A stretch of DNA of 64,000 nt from Parafrankia irregularis (GTDB taxonomy: Bacteria; Actinomycetota; Actinomycetes; Frankiales; Frankiaceae). Of this stretch, positions 37,519-47,134 are shown piece after piece; the first letter of the stretch is position 1, and the number at the start of each line of letters is the position of its first letter. Location of the stretch: positions 372,001 to 436,000 of the forward strand of contig NZ_FAOZ01000004.1 of assembly GCF_001536285.1 (NCBI RefSeq), read 5' to 3'. A program made the position numbers and the translations under genes. The notes beneath the pieces are model-generated. The model searched no databases and was not told where the DNA came from. It saw only the letters and a program-made list of their open reading frames with translations.

Positions 37519-39255
37519 TCAGCCCTGGTCGAGGACGGCGCCGATCCGGCGGCGGGTCTCGGTCTCGCCCAGAGCCTGGGTCACCAGATTGAAGGCGGGG
37601 CTGCGGTTCGAGCCGGTGAGCAGGACCCGGAACACCTGGGCGGCTTCCTTCGTCGACCCGACGAAGGAAGCCTTGTCGGCCTTGTATTCCTTCGGGCTGC
37701 CGGCGAAGCCGTTCGCCAGTGCGGCGACGCGGATCTGCTCGAACCAGGCGTCACTGTCGTTCACGTGCTGGTAGTCCCGCAGGAAGTCGGTGGCGAGCCC
37801 GCGGACGACCTCGGCGGGCAGCTCGCCGAGCCGCGGGTCGGCGGGATTCGTGACCGGTTCGAAGACCCCGGGGAAGAAGTACCCGTAGACCTGGCGGAAG
37901 TCGGACCACTTGTGCAGGTCCTTACGCGGGTTGGCGACCCCGACCCGCTCGATGTCGAGCGCCCGCAGCGCCACATCCCGGTTCGCGGCGACCGCGGCGG
38001 CGAGCTCGGTGTCGTAGACCTGCGCCCAGGCCAGCACCTCCGCCAGGATCGCCTCGCCGCTCATCGTGGCCACCAGGTCGGCGGCGACGTCCGCGAGCTT
38101 CACCAGGTCGACGAGCGGCCCCGCGACGCCGCATTCCTCCAGCCGCAGCGGCTCGGCCAGCGCCTGCTCGATCGGAAGATCCGCGAGGCGGCCGTTCGCA
38201 AGGCTGCGCAGGTAGAACCAGAGCGCGTCCGTCGGATAGCCGCCGGAGACGTAGTACTCGACCGAGGCCTCCGGGTCCTTGCGCTTGGAGAGCTTGCGCT
38301 TCGCCTTTCCGTCCTGCTTCATGAGCGGCGCCACATGGGCGTAGGGAATCCGCTCGAAACCGGCCGCGTCGAAGAGCTGGTGATGCACCGGGACGGATGA
38401 GATCCATTCGTCGCCGCGGATGACCAGGTTCACCCGCATGAGATGGTCGTCGACCGCGTGCGCGAAATGGTATGTCGGCAGCCGCAGTTCGTTCGCGGAG
38501 CTTTTCAGAATGACGACGTCGTTCCGGTTGTCGTCTGCGGAGATCGTGCCGCGGATGACATCGGTGTAGCTGACCCGGCCGGCGGCCTCGCCGGGCGAGC
38601 GGAAACGCACCACATACGGCTCGCCGGCGGCCAGCCGGGCGCGCACGGCCTCTGCGTCGGCGTCGCGCCAGGGCGCCCAGCGGCCGTAGTACCCGGTGGG
38701 GACCTTCACGGCCCGCTGCTCCTCGGCGAACGCGGTCAGCTCCTCCTTGGAGGCGAAGCAGGGATACGCCGCGCCCGCGCGCATCAGCTCCCGCACATAG
38801 CTCAGGTAGATCCGCGAGCGTGCCGACTGCAGGTACGGGCCGTACGCACCGGCGCTGGCACCAGCACCGCCGTCCCCGTCTGCGGCGCCGTCGCGCTCGT
38901 CCGAGACCAGGTCGAAGTGGGCGAACGCCCGGTCGAACTCGTCGACCGCGCCGGCGACCTCGCGCTCCTGGTCGGTGTCCTCGATGCGGATCAGGTAGGT
39001 GCCGCCGGACTGCCGGGCCACCGCGCGGTCGAGCATGGCGACGAACACGCCGCCCAGGTGCAGCGAGCCGGTCGGGCTCGGGCAGAACCGGGTGACCTGC
39101 GCGCCCGGGGCGAGCTGGCGCGGCGGGTACTGCCGCTCCCAGTGCTCGACCTCGGGCAGATCGCCCGGGAAGAGCGCGTCGATCTCCGCACGGTCAAGAA
39201 CGGAAACAACCTGGGCGGACGAATCACCTGGGCGGACCATCGACAAAACAACCAT
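37519..39255 (-). CDS. Glutamyl-tRNA synthetase-type enzyme
   Basis: A 578-aa class I aminoacyl-tRNA synthetase of the GlnRS/GluRS catalytic type. The HIGH-like SLHLGG lies at 64-69 (PSPTGSLHLGG), IRIEDTDQER follows, and KMSKS is KRKLSKRKD (319-327). The rest resembles the bacterial GluRS anticodon-binding region. The active-site domain carries a Gly/Ala/Asp-rich insertion near 120-137. It differs enough from a standard actinobacterial GltX that a second, specialised copy is possible. The start at residue 1 or Met6 is open. It stands alone between repeat elements. Confidence 0.82.
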   Translation of the reverse strand: MVVLSMVRPGDSSAQVVSVLDRAEIDALFPGDLPEVEHWERQYPPRQLAPGAQVTRFCPSPTGSLHLGGVFVAMLDRAVARQSGGTYLIRIEDTDQEREVAGAVDEFDRAFAHFDLVSDERDGAADGDGGAGASAGAYGPYLQSARSRIYLSYVRELMRAGAAYPCFASKEELTAFAEEQRAVKVPTGYYGRWAPWRDADAEAVRARLAAGEPYVVRFRSPGEAAGRVSYTDVIRGTISADDNRNDVVILKSSANELRLPTYHFAHAVDDHLMRVNLVIRGDEWISSVPVHHQLFDAAGFERIPYAHVAPLMKQDGKAKRKLSKRKDPEASVEYYVSGGYPTDALWFYLRSLANGRLADLPIEQALAEPLRLEECGVAGPLVDLVKLADVAADLVATMSGEAILAEVLAWAQVYDTELAAAVAANRDVALRALDIERVGVANPRKDLHKWSDFRQVYGYFFPGVFEPVTNPADPRLGELPAEVVRGLATDFLRDYQHVNDSDAWFEQIRVAALANGFAGSPKEYKADKASFVGSTKEAAQVFRVLLTGSNRSPAFNLVTQALGETETRRRIGAVLDQG

Positions 39256-40030
39256 TCCCGGTTTGCGTGTGAATTTTCGCAGTGGCTCGAAGATTCTATC
39301 ACGGCAGTGATCGGTATTGGGATCGGTGCGCTGGGTGCCATATGGCCCCGTCGGATGTAGCGGGATGTCGGGCGTCTCGGGATGTCGCCCGATGCCGCCG
39401 GAGCGGTGAACGGCGGATTCACCGACAGTACGCGCAAAATTCGCGCTCTTCGTCGGGGTCCGGGTGCCGTGGCCGCCTGCTGACAGCTCACAGGGGTGGG
39501 TCGGGTCGGCTGTGGCGCTGTGCGGTGGCGGGTTGGTGCAGGTGGCGGGATCGTGGTCAACCGCCGGTCACGGGCGATGCCGCCGGCCGGAGGCCGCTTG
39601 GCCGAGAGGGCGGCACGAGATCAACGGAACCCACCCGGCTGAAGATCGAGACCAGGCCTCGACCGGCAGTGACCGCTGACACAGTCGCCTCAGGTGGGCG
39701 CGGAGCCCAACGATGGCCGTCTTGACCCACGATTTCGGGCCCCCGCTGCGGTTGGCATTGCTGTCGGTCAAGATCGTGGGACTTCGGTCGTCGGAACGAC
39801 ACAGATCCTCCACTCTTCGATCGGCGGCTTCGAGCTGCCCGGCAGCCGGCAGCCCGGTGACCGTTTGGTGAGTCGCAAGAGCGAAGGGTTTTCGTCGTTC
39901 TTACGACCAGAATCCTTCGTTCTTGCGGGTTGTCGGGTGCTTGGCCGCCCCTTTTGCCCACCTTGAGGGGAATTACCGGTGCCGCGCGGCGGCGTGGGAT
40001 CCCCTGCGGGTGGGGTTCGCAATCAAAAGC
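39256..40030. other. Repeat-rich intergenic region
   Basis: About 775 bp with no credible gene. It holds the promoter of the synthetase gene, an inverted pair CCCACGAT/ATCGTGGG (39726-39733 and 39773-39780), a degraded half-copy of the dispersed palindrome (about 39781-39818) and a full long copy at 39874-40018. Confidence 0.5.
39874..40018. repeat. Dispersed palindromic repeat, long copy B
   Basis: A 25-bp stem with a few mismatches (39874-39898 with 39903-39927, loop TCTT), followed by the conserved flank GGGTTGTCGGG, CCCTTTTG, CTTGAGGGGAATTACC and GCGCGGCGGCGTGGGAT. It lies just beyond the 3' end of the LCP-family gene. Confidence 0.85.
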
Positions 40031-41311
40031 TCAGTAGGTGCAGTGATTCGTGGCTGGTGGTGTTGCGGGCGAAGTCGAAGGGGAGGCTGGGCTGGAGATG
40101 GTGGGGCCCGGACCCGGACCCGGACCCGGACGCATCGCATCGGCATCGCCGCCGTTGCTGGCGGAGGGGACGACTCCGGTGGAGCCGCCGAGCGGCGCGA
40201 GGATCTTCTCCAGGCCGGCGAGATCGTAGAGCCGCACGGCGACCGGCTGGCCGTCGACGAGGATTTCGCCGCGGTCGTTGACGGCCCCCTCGCCCCTGGT
40301 GGGGGCGTGGGTCGGCAGGGTCTGCATGTCGATCCCGGCGAAGCCGATGCGGCTCACCCGGGTGGCAAGCCCGCGAAGGTCCATGATGGTGGTTTTCTCG
40401 TCGAGGGTGAGCGCGGACGTCGTTGTGTGAACAAGCCGTTCAAGCTGGTTGGGGTTGGCCAGCATCCCTCCGACGATGACCTTGCGCAGGACCGCGCCCG
40501 TGAACTGCTGTTGGCGGTGGATGCGGTCGATGTCACCGCCTGGCAGGCCGTGCCGTTGGTGGACGAAGGCGAGCGCCTGATCGCCGTTGACATGTACGGT
40601 TCCCGGGCCACCGGACCAGCCGGTTATCGGGTCGTTCGTGTTGGTGCTCGTGCGCCACACGCCGTCATCGTCCTTGAATCGCTCGCCGTAGTCCGAGGGG
40701 AGAACGCACACGTCGACGCCGCCGACCGCGTCGGTGATGGCCTTGAAACCCGCCGAGTCGGTCGACATGTAATGGTCGACGCGCATTTTGGTGAGTGACT
40801 CGATCACCCGGACAAGCAGTGCCCGCCCACCTTCGGAGATCGCGGAGCTGAGCTTTCCCTTGTGTCTGGGATGCTGCCGGCCGCCGGAGTCGGTGTATTC
40901 GGGGATTGTGACCAGGGTGTCGCCCGGGAAGGAGAGCATGGTCACCGTGTTGTCCTCGCCGAAGTGCGCGAGGATCGTGGTTTCGGAATGCTCCCTTTCG
41001 GGGCCTGACTGGTTGTCGGTGCCGACGATCAGATAGTTGGTGGCGCCGTCTCGCAGCCCGGAAGAATGGGTATGGCTGAGGTCTAGATGGAGTGGTTCGA
41101 TGAGCTTGTTGGCGCGGGCGTACGGGTCGGTCTGGTTGTCGGCCCAGCCGCTGATGATACTGATGAGGAGTAGCAGGGAAAGGGATCCGAGGAACCCCCG
41201 AGGAATCAGGCGGGACACGCGGCGCTGAGAGCTCCCGTGACCGTTGAGGTCGAATGGAACTGTCCCGGAACGTCGTTTCGGGACTTGTGGTGTCCATCGC
41301 CGTCCACTCAT
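40031..41311 (-). CDS. LytR-CpsA-Psr (LCP) family cell-wall ligase
   Basis: A 426-aa membrane-anchored protein. A basic N-terminus and one transmembrane helix (about 40-57, FLGSLSLLLLISIISGW) precede the LCP domain with NYLIVGTDNQSG, VTMLSFPGDTLVTIP, AISEGGRALLVRVIESL, VGGVDV and FVHQRHGLPGGDIDRIHRQQ. LCP proteins attach polymers such as teichoic acid or arabinogalactan-type glycans to peptidoglycan. The C-terminus is Pro/Ser/Thr-rich with a (PG)n run encoded by GGACCC repeats near 40103-40130. Confidence 0.9.
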   Translation of the reverse strand: MSGRRWTPQVPKRRSGTVPFDLNGHGSSQRRVSRLIPRGFLGSLSLLLLISIISGWADNQTDPYARANKLIEPLHLDLSHTHSSGLRDGATNYLIVGTDNQSGPEREHSETTILAHFGEDNTVTMLSFPGDTLVTIPEYTDSGGRQHPRHKGKLSSAISEGGRALLVRVIESLTKMRVDHYMSTDSAGFKAITDAVGGVDVCVLPSDYGERFKDDDGVWRTSTNTNDPITGWSGGPGTVHVNGDQALAFVHQRHGLPGGDIDRIHRQQQFTGAVLRKVIVGGMLANPNQLERLVHTTTSALTLDEKTTIMDLRGLATRVSRIGFAGIDMQTLPTHAPTRGEGAVNDRGEILVDGQPVAVRLYDLAGLEKILAPLGGSTGVVPSASNGGDADAMRPGPGPGPGPTISSPASPSTSPATPPATNHCTY

Positions 41312-41408
41312 CCAGGGCCCCCTTTTGGTGGGCTGTATGGGGAACAGTGCTCGGAGGAGAGATTCTAGGAGCAGCCCGGGGCGGAGAGATCACCTGGTGT
41401 CCGCCGGG

Positions 41409-41460
41409 CGAGGATCTGAGGTTTGTGGTCGCCAGGACGACGAAGATCCTCGGCTCTTCG
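41409..41460. repeat. Dispersed palindromic repeat, degenerate copy
   Basis: On the minus strand it reads AAGAGCCGAGGATCTTCGTC, then GTCCTGGCGACC, then a mismatched right arm. It is a decayed member of the palindrome family, lying between the LCP gene start and the 3' end of the GntR regulator gene. Confidence 0.55.
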
Positions 41461-41540
41461 GGTCGAGCTCTACCCCTGCTCACTGCCGCTCGAGATTCCT
41501 GCCTACGGGCAGCGCCGGCCCCGCAAGGCGTCGTCGGCGG

Positions 41541-42356
41541 TCAGACCCGCCACAGCGGGCTCGGTACGCCCGGCGCCTGGAGCGGCCGGGCGTTCGTGAC
41601 GGTGACCACGCTGTCGTCGAACCTGTCCAGCAGGTAGGCCTGGGAGGCGACGAGGTGCGCGCGGGCGATCCGCTCGGCGGCCGCCGCCCGCCCGGCGGTG
41701 ATCTCGGTGAGGAGCCGGCGGTGGGCCCGGACGACCTGCTCGGCCTCGACCTCGTCGGGGTACTCGCCCCGGCTGGTGACCGACTCCGCCCAGGTCCGTT
41801 CCTGCGCCGACCAGAGCGCCACCAGGCTGCCGACGATGTGGCGGATGGTCGCGTTCGGGGTGAGCGCGACGACGAGCTCGTGGAACTCCCGGGCCGCATG
41901 CGTGAACGCGCTGCCGTCGCCGCTGCCGACGAGGCTGGTCGTGGCCTCGATGTTCGCCCGCAGCGCGGGCACGATCCGCTCGCTGCGGTCCGCGGCGGTG
42001 GCCAGCGCGCACTGGGCCGCGCACTGCGGCTCGAACGTCTGCAGGCCGACCGCGAGGTCGCCGAGGGTGACCCGGCCGGCCTGCAGCGCGAGCCCGAGAT
42101 GGTAGGCGGCGGATGTCTCGTCCGGCCGGTGCACGTCGGCCCCGCCGACCTTGCCGCGCCGCACGGTGACCAGGCCCTCGGTTTCCAGGATCCGGATGGC
42201 CTCCCGGACGGACGGGTAGCTCACGCCGAACTCCCCGACGAGCTGGTCCTGGGTCGGGAGCTGGTAGTCGCCGGTGAGGATGCGCTCGCGCAGCGCCGCG
42301 GCGACCGTCTCGGCGATCCTGACCTGTGAGACTCGTCCCGGGCGGCTGGTAGGCAC
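41541..42356 (-). CDS. GntR/FadR-family transcriptional regulator
   Basis: A 271-aa regulator. The winged helix is at about 20-80 (ERILTGDYQLPTQDQLVGEFGVSYPSVREAIRILETEGLVTVRRGKVGG). A helical FCD-type effector domain follows with metal-site-like histidines (REFHELVVAL, AHRRLL, RAHLVASQ). The GTG at 42356 gives the standard N-terminal length. It is divergent from the acyl-CoA dehydrogenase operon, 72 bp away, and is the likely regulator of it. An AT-rich stretch with CTTTATAAG near 42373-42390 is the probable operator/promoter. Confidence 0.85.
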   Translation of the reverse strand: MPTSRPGRVSQVRIAETVAAALRERILTGDYQLPTQDQLVGEFGVSYPSVREAIRILETEGLVTVRRGKVGGADVHRPDETSAAYHLGLALQAGRVTLGDLAVGLQTFEPQCAAQCALATAADRSERIVPALRANIEATTSLVGSGDGSAFTHAAREFHELVVALTPNATIRHIVGSLVALWSAQERTWAESVTSRGEYPDEVEAEQVVRAHRRLLTEITAGRAAAAERIARAHLVASQAYLLDRFDDSVVTVTNARPLQAPGVPSPLWRV

Positions 42357-42428
42357 ACCAGGATCATACGCCTCTTTATCTTTATAAGTATTGAAGGTTG
42401 AGCGGTTTGCGACTACTGTCTGCCGTTC

Positions 42429-43583
42429 ATGGAGTACGACATGGGCGAGGGAGTGGCGGCACTCCGGCGCGACCTGCGTCAACTGGTCCACAAGCACGTG
42501 CCGCCCGACTTTCTGGGCGCCTTCACCGACGACCCCGCCGATCTCGAGGTCGCCCAGAGCTTCTGCCGGACGCTCGCCGACCTCGGCCTGCTGTGCATGG
42601 CCTGGCCGGCGGAGTACGGCGGGCGCGACGCGACCCCCTGGGAGCAGACCGTCGTCCGCGAGGAGATGTGGGCGCACCACGAGCCCCGCGGCGCGCAGTA
42701 CATGGGCGTCAACTGGGTCGGTCCGACGATCATGCGGCACGGCACCCCCGAGCAGCAGGCCCAGCACCTCCCCCCGATCGCGCGGGGTGAAGTGATCTGG
42801 TGCCAGGGCTTCAGCGAGCCCGAGGCCGGCTCCGACCTCGCCTCACTGCGCACCACCGCCGTGCCGGACCCCGAGACCGGCGGCTGGCGGGTCAGCGGGC
42901 AGAAGGTGTGGACGTCCTACGCCACCATGGCGCAGTGGTGCTTCCTGCTGGCCCGCACCTCGCGGGAGCAGCGTAAGCAGCAGGGGCTCACGATCTTCCT
43001 GGTCCCGATGTCCGACCCCGCGATCGAGGTTCGGCCGATCCCGAGCATGATCGGTCCGCACCATCTCAACGAGGTCTTCTTCGACGAACTGCGGGTCACC
43101 GAGGCGGACGTCCTCGGCACCGTCGGCGGGGGCTGGGCCATCGTGCAGGAGGTGCTGGCCTTCGAACGGGTCGGCATCGCCCGGTACGCGCGCTGCGAGC
43201 GCCTGCTGCAGGCCGCGCCGGCGGCGCTGGGCGCCGAATGGGACCAGCTGCCCGAAGAGCTGCGCAGCCGGTGGGCCCGGATGCTCGTGCACGCCCGCCG
43301 CGCCCGGCTGCTCGCCTACCGGGTGGTGTCGCTGCAGTCCGGCGGCCGGATCCGCCCGGAGGACTCGGCGGCCTACCGGATCGCCGTGACCCGACTGGAC
43401 CAGGAGAGCGCGGAGGTTCTCATGGACATCGTCGCCGGAGCTTCCCTGCCGGACGAGGAAGGCCAGCGGTTCCGCCGCGCCGTCGAGGACCACCGCCGCT
43501 ACTCGGTGTCCGCGACCGTGGCCTCCGGCAGCGTCGAGATGCAGCGGATCCTGATGGCACGCTCCCTGCTGGCGGCCCGGTGA
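42429..43583 (+). CDS. Acyl-CoA dehydrogenase (1 of 4)
   Basis: A 384-aa flavoprotein of the ACAD fold. The FAD/substrate motif CQGFSEPEAGSDLASLRTTA, GQKVWTSYA and the family C-terminal block SATVASGSVEMQRILMARSLL are present. It introduces a 2,3-double bond into an acyl-CoA. Its N-terminal PAEYGGRDATPWEQ resembles large subunits of the alpha2beta2 FadE type that oxidise bulky (e.g. steroid side-chain) thioesters. It is followed without a gap by a second, divergent subunit. An ATG at residue 5 is an alternative start. Confidence 0.88.
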   Translation: MEYDMGEGVAALRRDLRQLVHKHVPPDFLGAFTDDPADLEVAQSFCRTLADLGLLCMAWPAEYGGRDATPWEQTVVREEMWAHHEPRGAQYMGVNWVGPTIMRHGTPEQQAQHLPPIARGEVIWCQGFSEPEAGSDLASLRTTAVPDPETGGWRVSGQKVWTSYATMAQWCFLLARTSREQRKQQGLTIFLVPMSDPAIEVRPIPSMIGPHHLNEVFFDELRVTEADVLGTVGGGWAIVQEVLAFERVGIARYARCERLLQAAPAALGAEWDQLPEELRSRWARMLVHARRARLLAYRVVSLQSGGRIRPEDSAAYRIAVTRLDQESAEVLMDIVAGASLPDEEGQRFRRAVEDHRRYSVSATVASGSVEMQRILMARSLLAAR

Positions 43584-44662
43584 GCACCGACGTCATGAAC
43601 ACCGGAGTCATGAACACCGAGCTGAGCGAGGAGGCCGTCGAGTTCGGCCGGACGGCCCTGCGCGCCTTCGAGGCGGCCGGCGGCGACCAGCTCGTCCAGG
43701 ACGCCGAGCGGGAACCGGCCCGGCGGGTCGAGCTCGTCGAACCGGTGCTGGACGAACTCGGAGCCTGGGAGCTCGACCCCCGTGGCGGCGCCGACGAGCT
43801 CGAGGCGGCGGCCGCGCTGTGCAAGTCCGCCGGCTGGTGGGCGCTGCCGTACCCGGTGGCCGAGCGGCTGTGCCGCCCCACCGACGGCCCCGGCTCCGGC
43901 GGCTCCACCGATGGTCTGGTCGTGATCGCCGGATCCGAGCCGGGGCCGCGCACCGGCCCCGGGCCGGCGGCACCGGTCGCCGGGCTCGGACCGCGCTGGT
44001 CGACGGTGACCCTCGACGGCCGGCGCGGTCTCGCGACCGCCGCGGAGCCGGTCGGCTCGCCCCGCTACACCGCCTTCGTGACGGAGCTGATCCCCGACCC
44101 GACCTCGGCCCCAGAGGTCTCGGCCGGTCCGGCCGCTGACGAGCCGGTCGACGGCCTCGCCGACCTGGCCCTCGGCCTGGTGCTGCCCTGCTGGACGCTG
44201 CTGGGCATGCTCGACCGCGCGATGGAGCTGGCCCGCGCGCACGTCCTGGCCAGGGAGCAGTTCGGCCAGCCGCTCGCCCGGTTCCAGGGCGTGCAGTTCC
44301 AGCTGACCGACGCCGAGGTCGAGCGGGTCGGCGTCGAGGAGCTGGCGAAATACGCGCTGTGGGCGGTCGCGACCGGCCGCCCGGAGGCGGTGGACGACGC
44401 GCTCGCGCTGCGCCTCGCCGCGCTGGAAGCCGCCGACCTGGTGTTCCGCGTGACGCACCAGCTCCATGGCGCGATGGGGTTCTGCGACGAGACGACGCTG
44501 TCGTGGATCTCCCGGTACAGCCAGCCGCTGCGCCGCCTCCCGCTGGGCCAGGCGGCGACCCGCGACCACCTGACCCGCCGGATCGGCCGGATCGGGCTCG
44601 CCGGCCCGTTCGCCACGCAGGCCGTCTCGTCCGTCGCGCGGTTCGAGGGGCAGCAGCGATGA
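43580..44662 (+). CDS. Acyl-CoA dehydrogenase, short partner subunit (2 of 4)
   Basis: A 360-aa ACAD-like protein. The C-terminal half is conserved (AREQFGQPLARFQGVQFQLTDAEVE, THQLHGAMGFCDETTLSWISRYSQP), while the N-terminal half is poorly conserved and lacks a clear FSEPEAGSD motif. That pattern fits the partner subunit of a heteromeric dehydrogenase. The GTG start overlaps the previous stop; two further in-frame ATGs lie at residues 6 and 11. Its stop overlaps the next ATG. Confidence 0.82.
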   Translation: MSTDVMNTGVMNTELSEEAVEFGRTALRAFEAAGGDQLVQDAEREPARRVELVEPVLDELGAWELDPRGGADELEAAAALCKSAGWWALPYPVAERLCRPTDGPGSGGSTDGLVVIAGSEPGPRTGPGPAAPVAGLGPRWSTVTLDGRRGLATAAEPVGSPRYTAFVTELIPDPTSAPEVSAGPAADEPVDGLADLALGLVLPCWTLLGMLDRAMELARAHVLAREQFGQPLARFQGVQFQLTDAEVERVGVEELAKYALWAVATGRPEAVDDALALRLAALEAADLVFRVTHQLHGAMGFCDETTLSWISRYSQPLRRLPLGQAATRDHLTRRIGRIGLAGPFATQAVSSVARFEGQQR

Positions 44663-45888
44663 CGATCTCGACCGGGAGCGGCGTGGGCGCGGCTGGCCCC
44701 GTGGACCTCGCCGAGTTCCGCGCCGAGGTCCAGCGCTGGTGCCGGGAGAACGTTCCGTCCGACTGGCGACGGGCCCAGACCGGCGCCTCCGCGGAGGAGT
44801 TCGCCGCGTTCCAGCAGGACTGGTTCCAGCAGCTGCGCGCCGCCGGCTACGCCGTCCCGCACTGGCCCGCCGAATGGGGCGGTGGGATGCCCGCCGCCCA
44901 GCAGGTCGTCCTGTACCAGGAGCTCGCCGCGCATGACGCGCCGCGGCTCGTGCTCGGCTTCGTCTCGATCCACCATGCCGCGTCGACGCTGCTCGTCGCG
45001 GGCACCGACGAGCAGCGCCGCCGGCATCTGCCCGCGATCCTCGACGGCGAGATCTGGGTCCAGGGCTTCTCCGAGCCGGAGGCCGGCTCCGACCTGGCCA
45101 GCCTGCGCACCGTCGCGCGCCGCGACGGCGACACGTTCGTCGTCGACGGGCAGAAGCTGTGGGCCAGCGGTGCCGCGCACGCCGACTGGTGCCTGCTGCT
45201 CGCCCGCACCGACCCCGACGCACCCAAGCGCAAGGGCATCTCGTACTTCCTGATGGACATGCGCTCGCCGGGTGTCGACGTCCGTCCGGTGCGCAACGCG
45301 ATCGGCGACTCCCACTTCTGCGAGATCTTCCTCAACGGGGTGGTGATCCCGGCCGAGAACCTCGTCGGCCCGGTCAACGCCGGCTGGCAGGTGGCCCAGG
45401 CGACGCTGGCCGCCGAACGCGGGATGACCATGCTGGAGCTGGCTGAACGGCTCGGCAACGCGGGCTTCCGCTGGCTGGTCGACACCTGCCGCACCCCGGG
45501 GCCCGGCGGTGGACGTCCCGTCGACGACCCCCGGGTGGCCGACCGGCTCGCCGAGCTGGAAACCGAGATCACCGGCCTGCGGGCGCTGTGCCGCGGGCTG
45601 GTCGAACGACACGAGGCGGGCACCGCCGGCCCGGCGGACGCCTCGGTCGTCAAGCTCTTCTACAGCGAGCTGCTGCAACGGACGATGGACTTCGCCGTCG
45701 AGGTCGCCGGGCTGCCAGCGCACGCCGAGCTGCGCAAGCCCGCGTCCAGCGGCTGGGAGTCAGGAGCGTGGGTGCTGGACTTCATCGGATCGTGGGAGTG
45801 GACCATCCCCGGCGGGACCAGCGAGATCCAGCGCACGATCATCGGTGAGCGCGGCCTCGGCCTGCCCCGGGAACCGGTGGCGTCATGA
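44659..45888 (+). CDS. Acyl-CoA dehydrogenase (3 of 4)
   Basis: A 409-aa ACAD large-subunit type. HWPAEWGGGMPAAQQ, GFSEPEAGSDLASLRT, GQKLWASGAAHADW, LAAERGMTMLEL and WTIPGGTSEIQRTIIGERGLGLPRE are typical. It probably pairs with the next gene product. Start and stop both overlap neighbours by four bases. Confidence 0.9.
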   Translation: MTISTGSGVGAAGPVDLAEFRAEVQRWCRENVPSDWRRAQTGASAEEFAAFQQDWFQQLRAAGYAVPHWPAEWGGGMPAAQQVVLYQELAAHDAPRLVLGFVSIHHAASTLLVAGTDEQRRRHLPAILDGEIWVQGFSEPEAGSDLASLRTVARRDGDTFVVDGQKLWASGAAHADWCLLLARTDPDAPKRKGISYFLMDMRSPGVDVRPVRNAIGDSHFCEIFLNGVVIPAENLVGPVNAGWQVAQATLAAERGMTMLELAERLGNAGFRWLVDTCRTPGPGGGRPVDDPRVADRLAELETEITGLRALCRGLVERHEAGTAGPADASVVKLFYSELLQRTMDFAVEVAGLPAHAELRKPASSGWESGAWVLDFIGSWEWTIPGGTSEIQRTIIGERGLGLPREPVAS

Positions 45889-47030
45889 GCGCGACGCCCG
45901 CGAGCGAGTGGGACGAACTGCACCGCGAGCTGCGCGCCGTCGCGCGGGACCTGCTGCGCCGCAACGCGGCGAAGGCCGGGCCCGACCGGACGTACCCCAC
46001 GGTCGACTGGTCGCTGCTGGTCGACACCGGCTGGCTCGGTCTGGAGATCCCTGAGGAGTTCGACGGGGCTGGTGCGACGTTCGCCGAGGTGGCGGTCGTC
46101 CTGCACGAGCTGGGCCGGGCCGCGGCGAGCACGCCGTACCTGGGCACGGCCGTCCTGGCTGTCGGCGCCCTGTGCCTGCTCGAGGCGGGCGCCGCGCGTG
46201 ACGACCTGCTGCGCGCGGTCGCCGCGGGTGAGCAGCGCCCTGCCCTCGCGCTGCCCACCGGCGACGGCGACTCACCCGTGTTCCGGGCGGTGGCGGACGG
46301 GGCCGGTCGGGTGGTGGTGAGCGGGAACGCGGACTTCGTCCCCGACGCGGCCGGTGCTGACCGGATCCTGCTCCTCGCCGCGGACGAGTCCGGGACGCCG
46401 GTCGTGGTCGCGGTGCGCCCGACCGATCCCGGGGTCACCGTGTCCGAGCGTCCGGTGCTCGACGAGACCCGTCACCTGGGCACCGTCGTGGTGGAAGGCA
46501 CCGAGGTCGACCCGGGCGCCGTGTGGCGGTTCCGCGGAGCCGACCCGGCCGCGTCCGTGGCCTCGGCCCGACGGCTGCTGGACCGGGCCGCACTGGCCCT
46601 GGCCTGCGACAGCCTGGGCCTGGCGGAGGCGATGCTCGAAGCCACCGTCGAGTACGCCGGCACGCGCCGGCAGTTCGGACGTCCGATCGGCTCGTTCCAG
46701 GCGGTGAAGCACGCCTGCGCCGACATGTACGTGAAGATCACGGTGGGGCGGGAGCTGCTCGACGCGGCGGTGCGGGCGCTGGCAGCGGCGGACGATCCGG
46801 CGGGTCCGCACGATCAGGAGATCAGCGTGGCCGTCTCCCGGGCGAAGTCGTACCTCGGCGCCGCGGCGGTCGACATCGCCGGCGCGGCGATGCAGCTGCA
46901 CGGTGGCATCGGCTACACCTGGGAGGGCGGGGTCCACGTCTACCTGAAGCGCGCTCTGCTGGGGCGCACGCTGTTCGGCGCCCCGGCCGCCCACCGGGCC
47001 CGGCTCGCGGCGCGGTTCACCGCCCCCTGA
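45885..47030 (+). CDS. Acyl-CoA dehydrogenase, short partner subunit (4 of 4)
   Basis: A 381-aa ACAD small-subunit type with GWLGLEIPEEFDGAGATFAE, the conserved TRRQFGRPIGSFQAVKHACADMYV and the C-terminal MQLHGGIGYTWEGGVHVYLKRA, which holds the conserved glutamate region of FadE-type small subunits. With the previous three it forms a tightly overlapping operon of two predicted heteromeric dehydrogenases. No other beta-oxidation gene is in the operon. Confidence 0.88.
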   Translation: MSATPASEWDELHRELRAVARDLLRRNAAKAGPDRTYPTVDWSLLVDTGWLGLEIPEEFDGAGATFAEVAVVLHELGRAAASTPYLGTAVLAVGALCLLEAGAARDDLLRAVAAGEQRPALALPTGDGDSPVFRAVADGAGRVVVSGNADFVPDAAGADRILLLAADESGTPVVVAVRPTDPGVTVSERPVLDETRHLGTVVVEGTEVDPGAVWRFRGADPAASVASARRLLDRAALALACDSLGLAEAMLEATVEYAGTRRQFGRPIGSFQAVKHACADMYVKITVGRELLDAAVRALAAADDPAGPHDQEISVAVSRAKSYLGAAAVDIAGAAMQLHGGIGYTWEGGVHVYLKRALLGRTLFGAPAAHRARLAARFTAP

Positions 47031-47134
47031 GCTCCGCCAGAACCGTCTCCGGCGTATGCGACTGGGCGCCCGTCCCAGTACGAGGTGCTGGTCGAGCGTC
47101 GACGTCAGGACGCGGGCGGTGCGTACCGCTGCTG

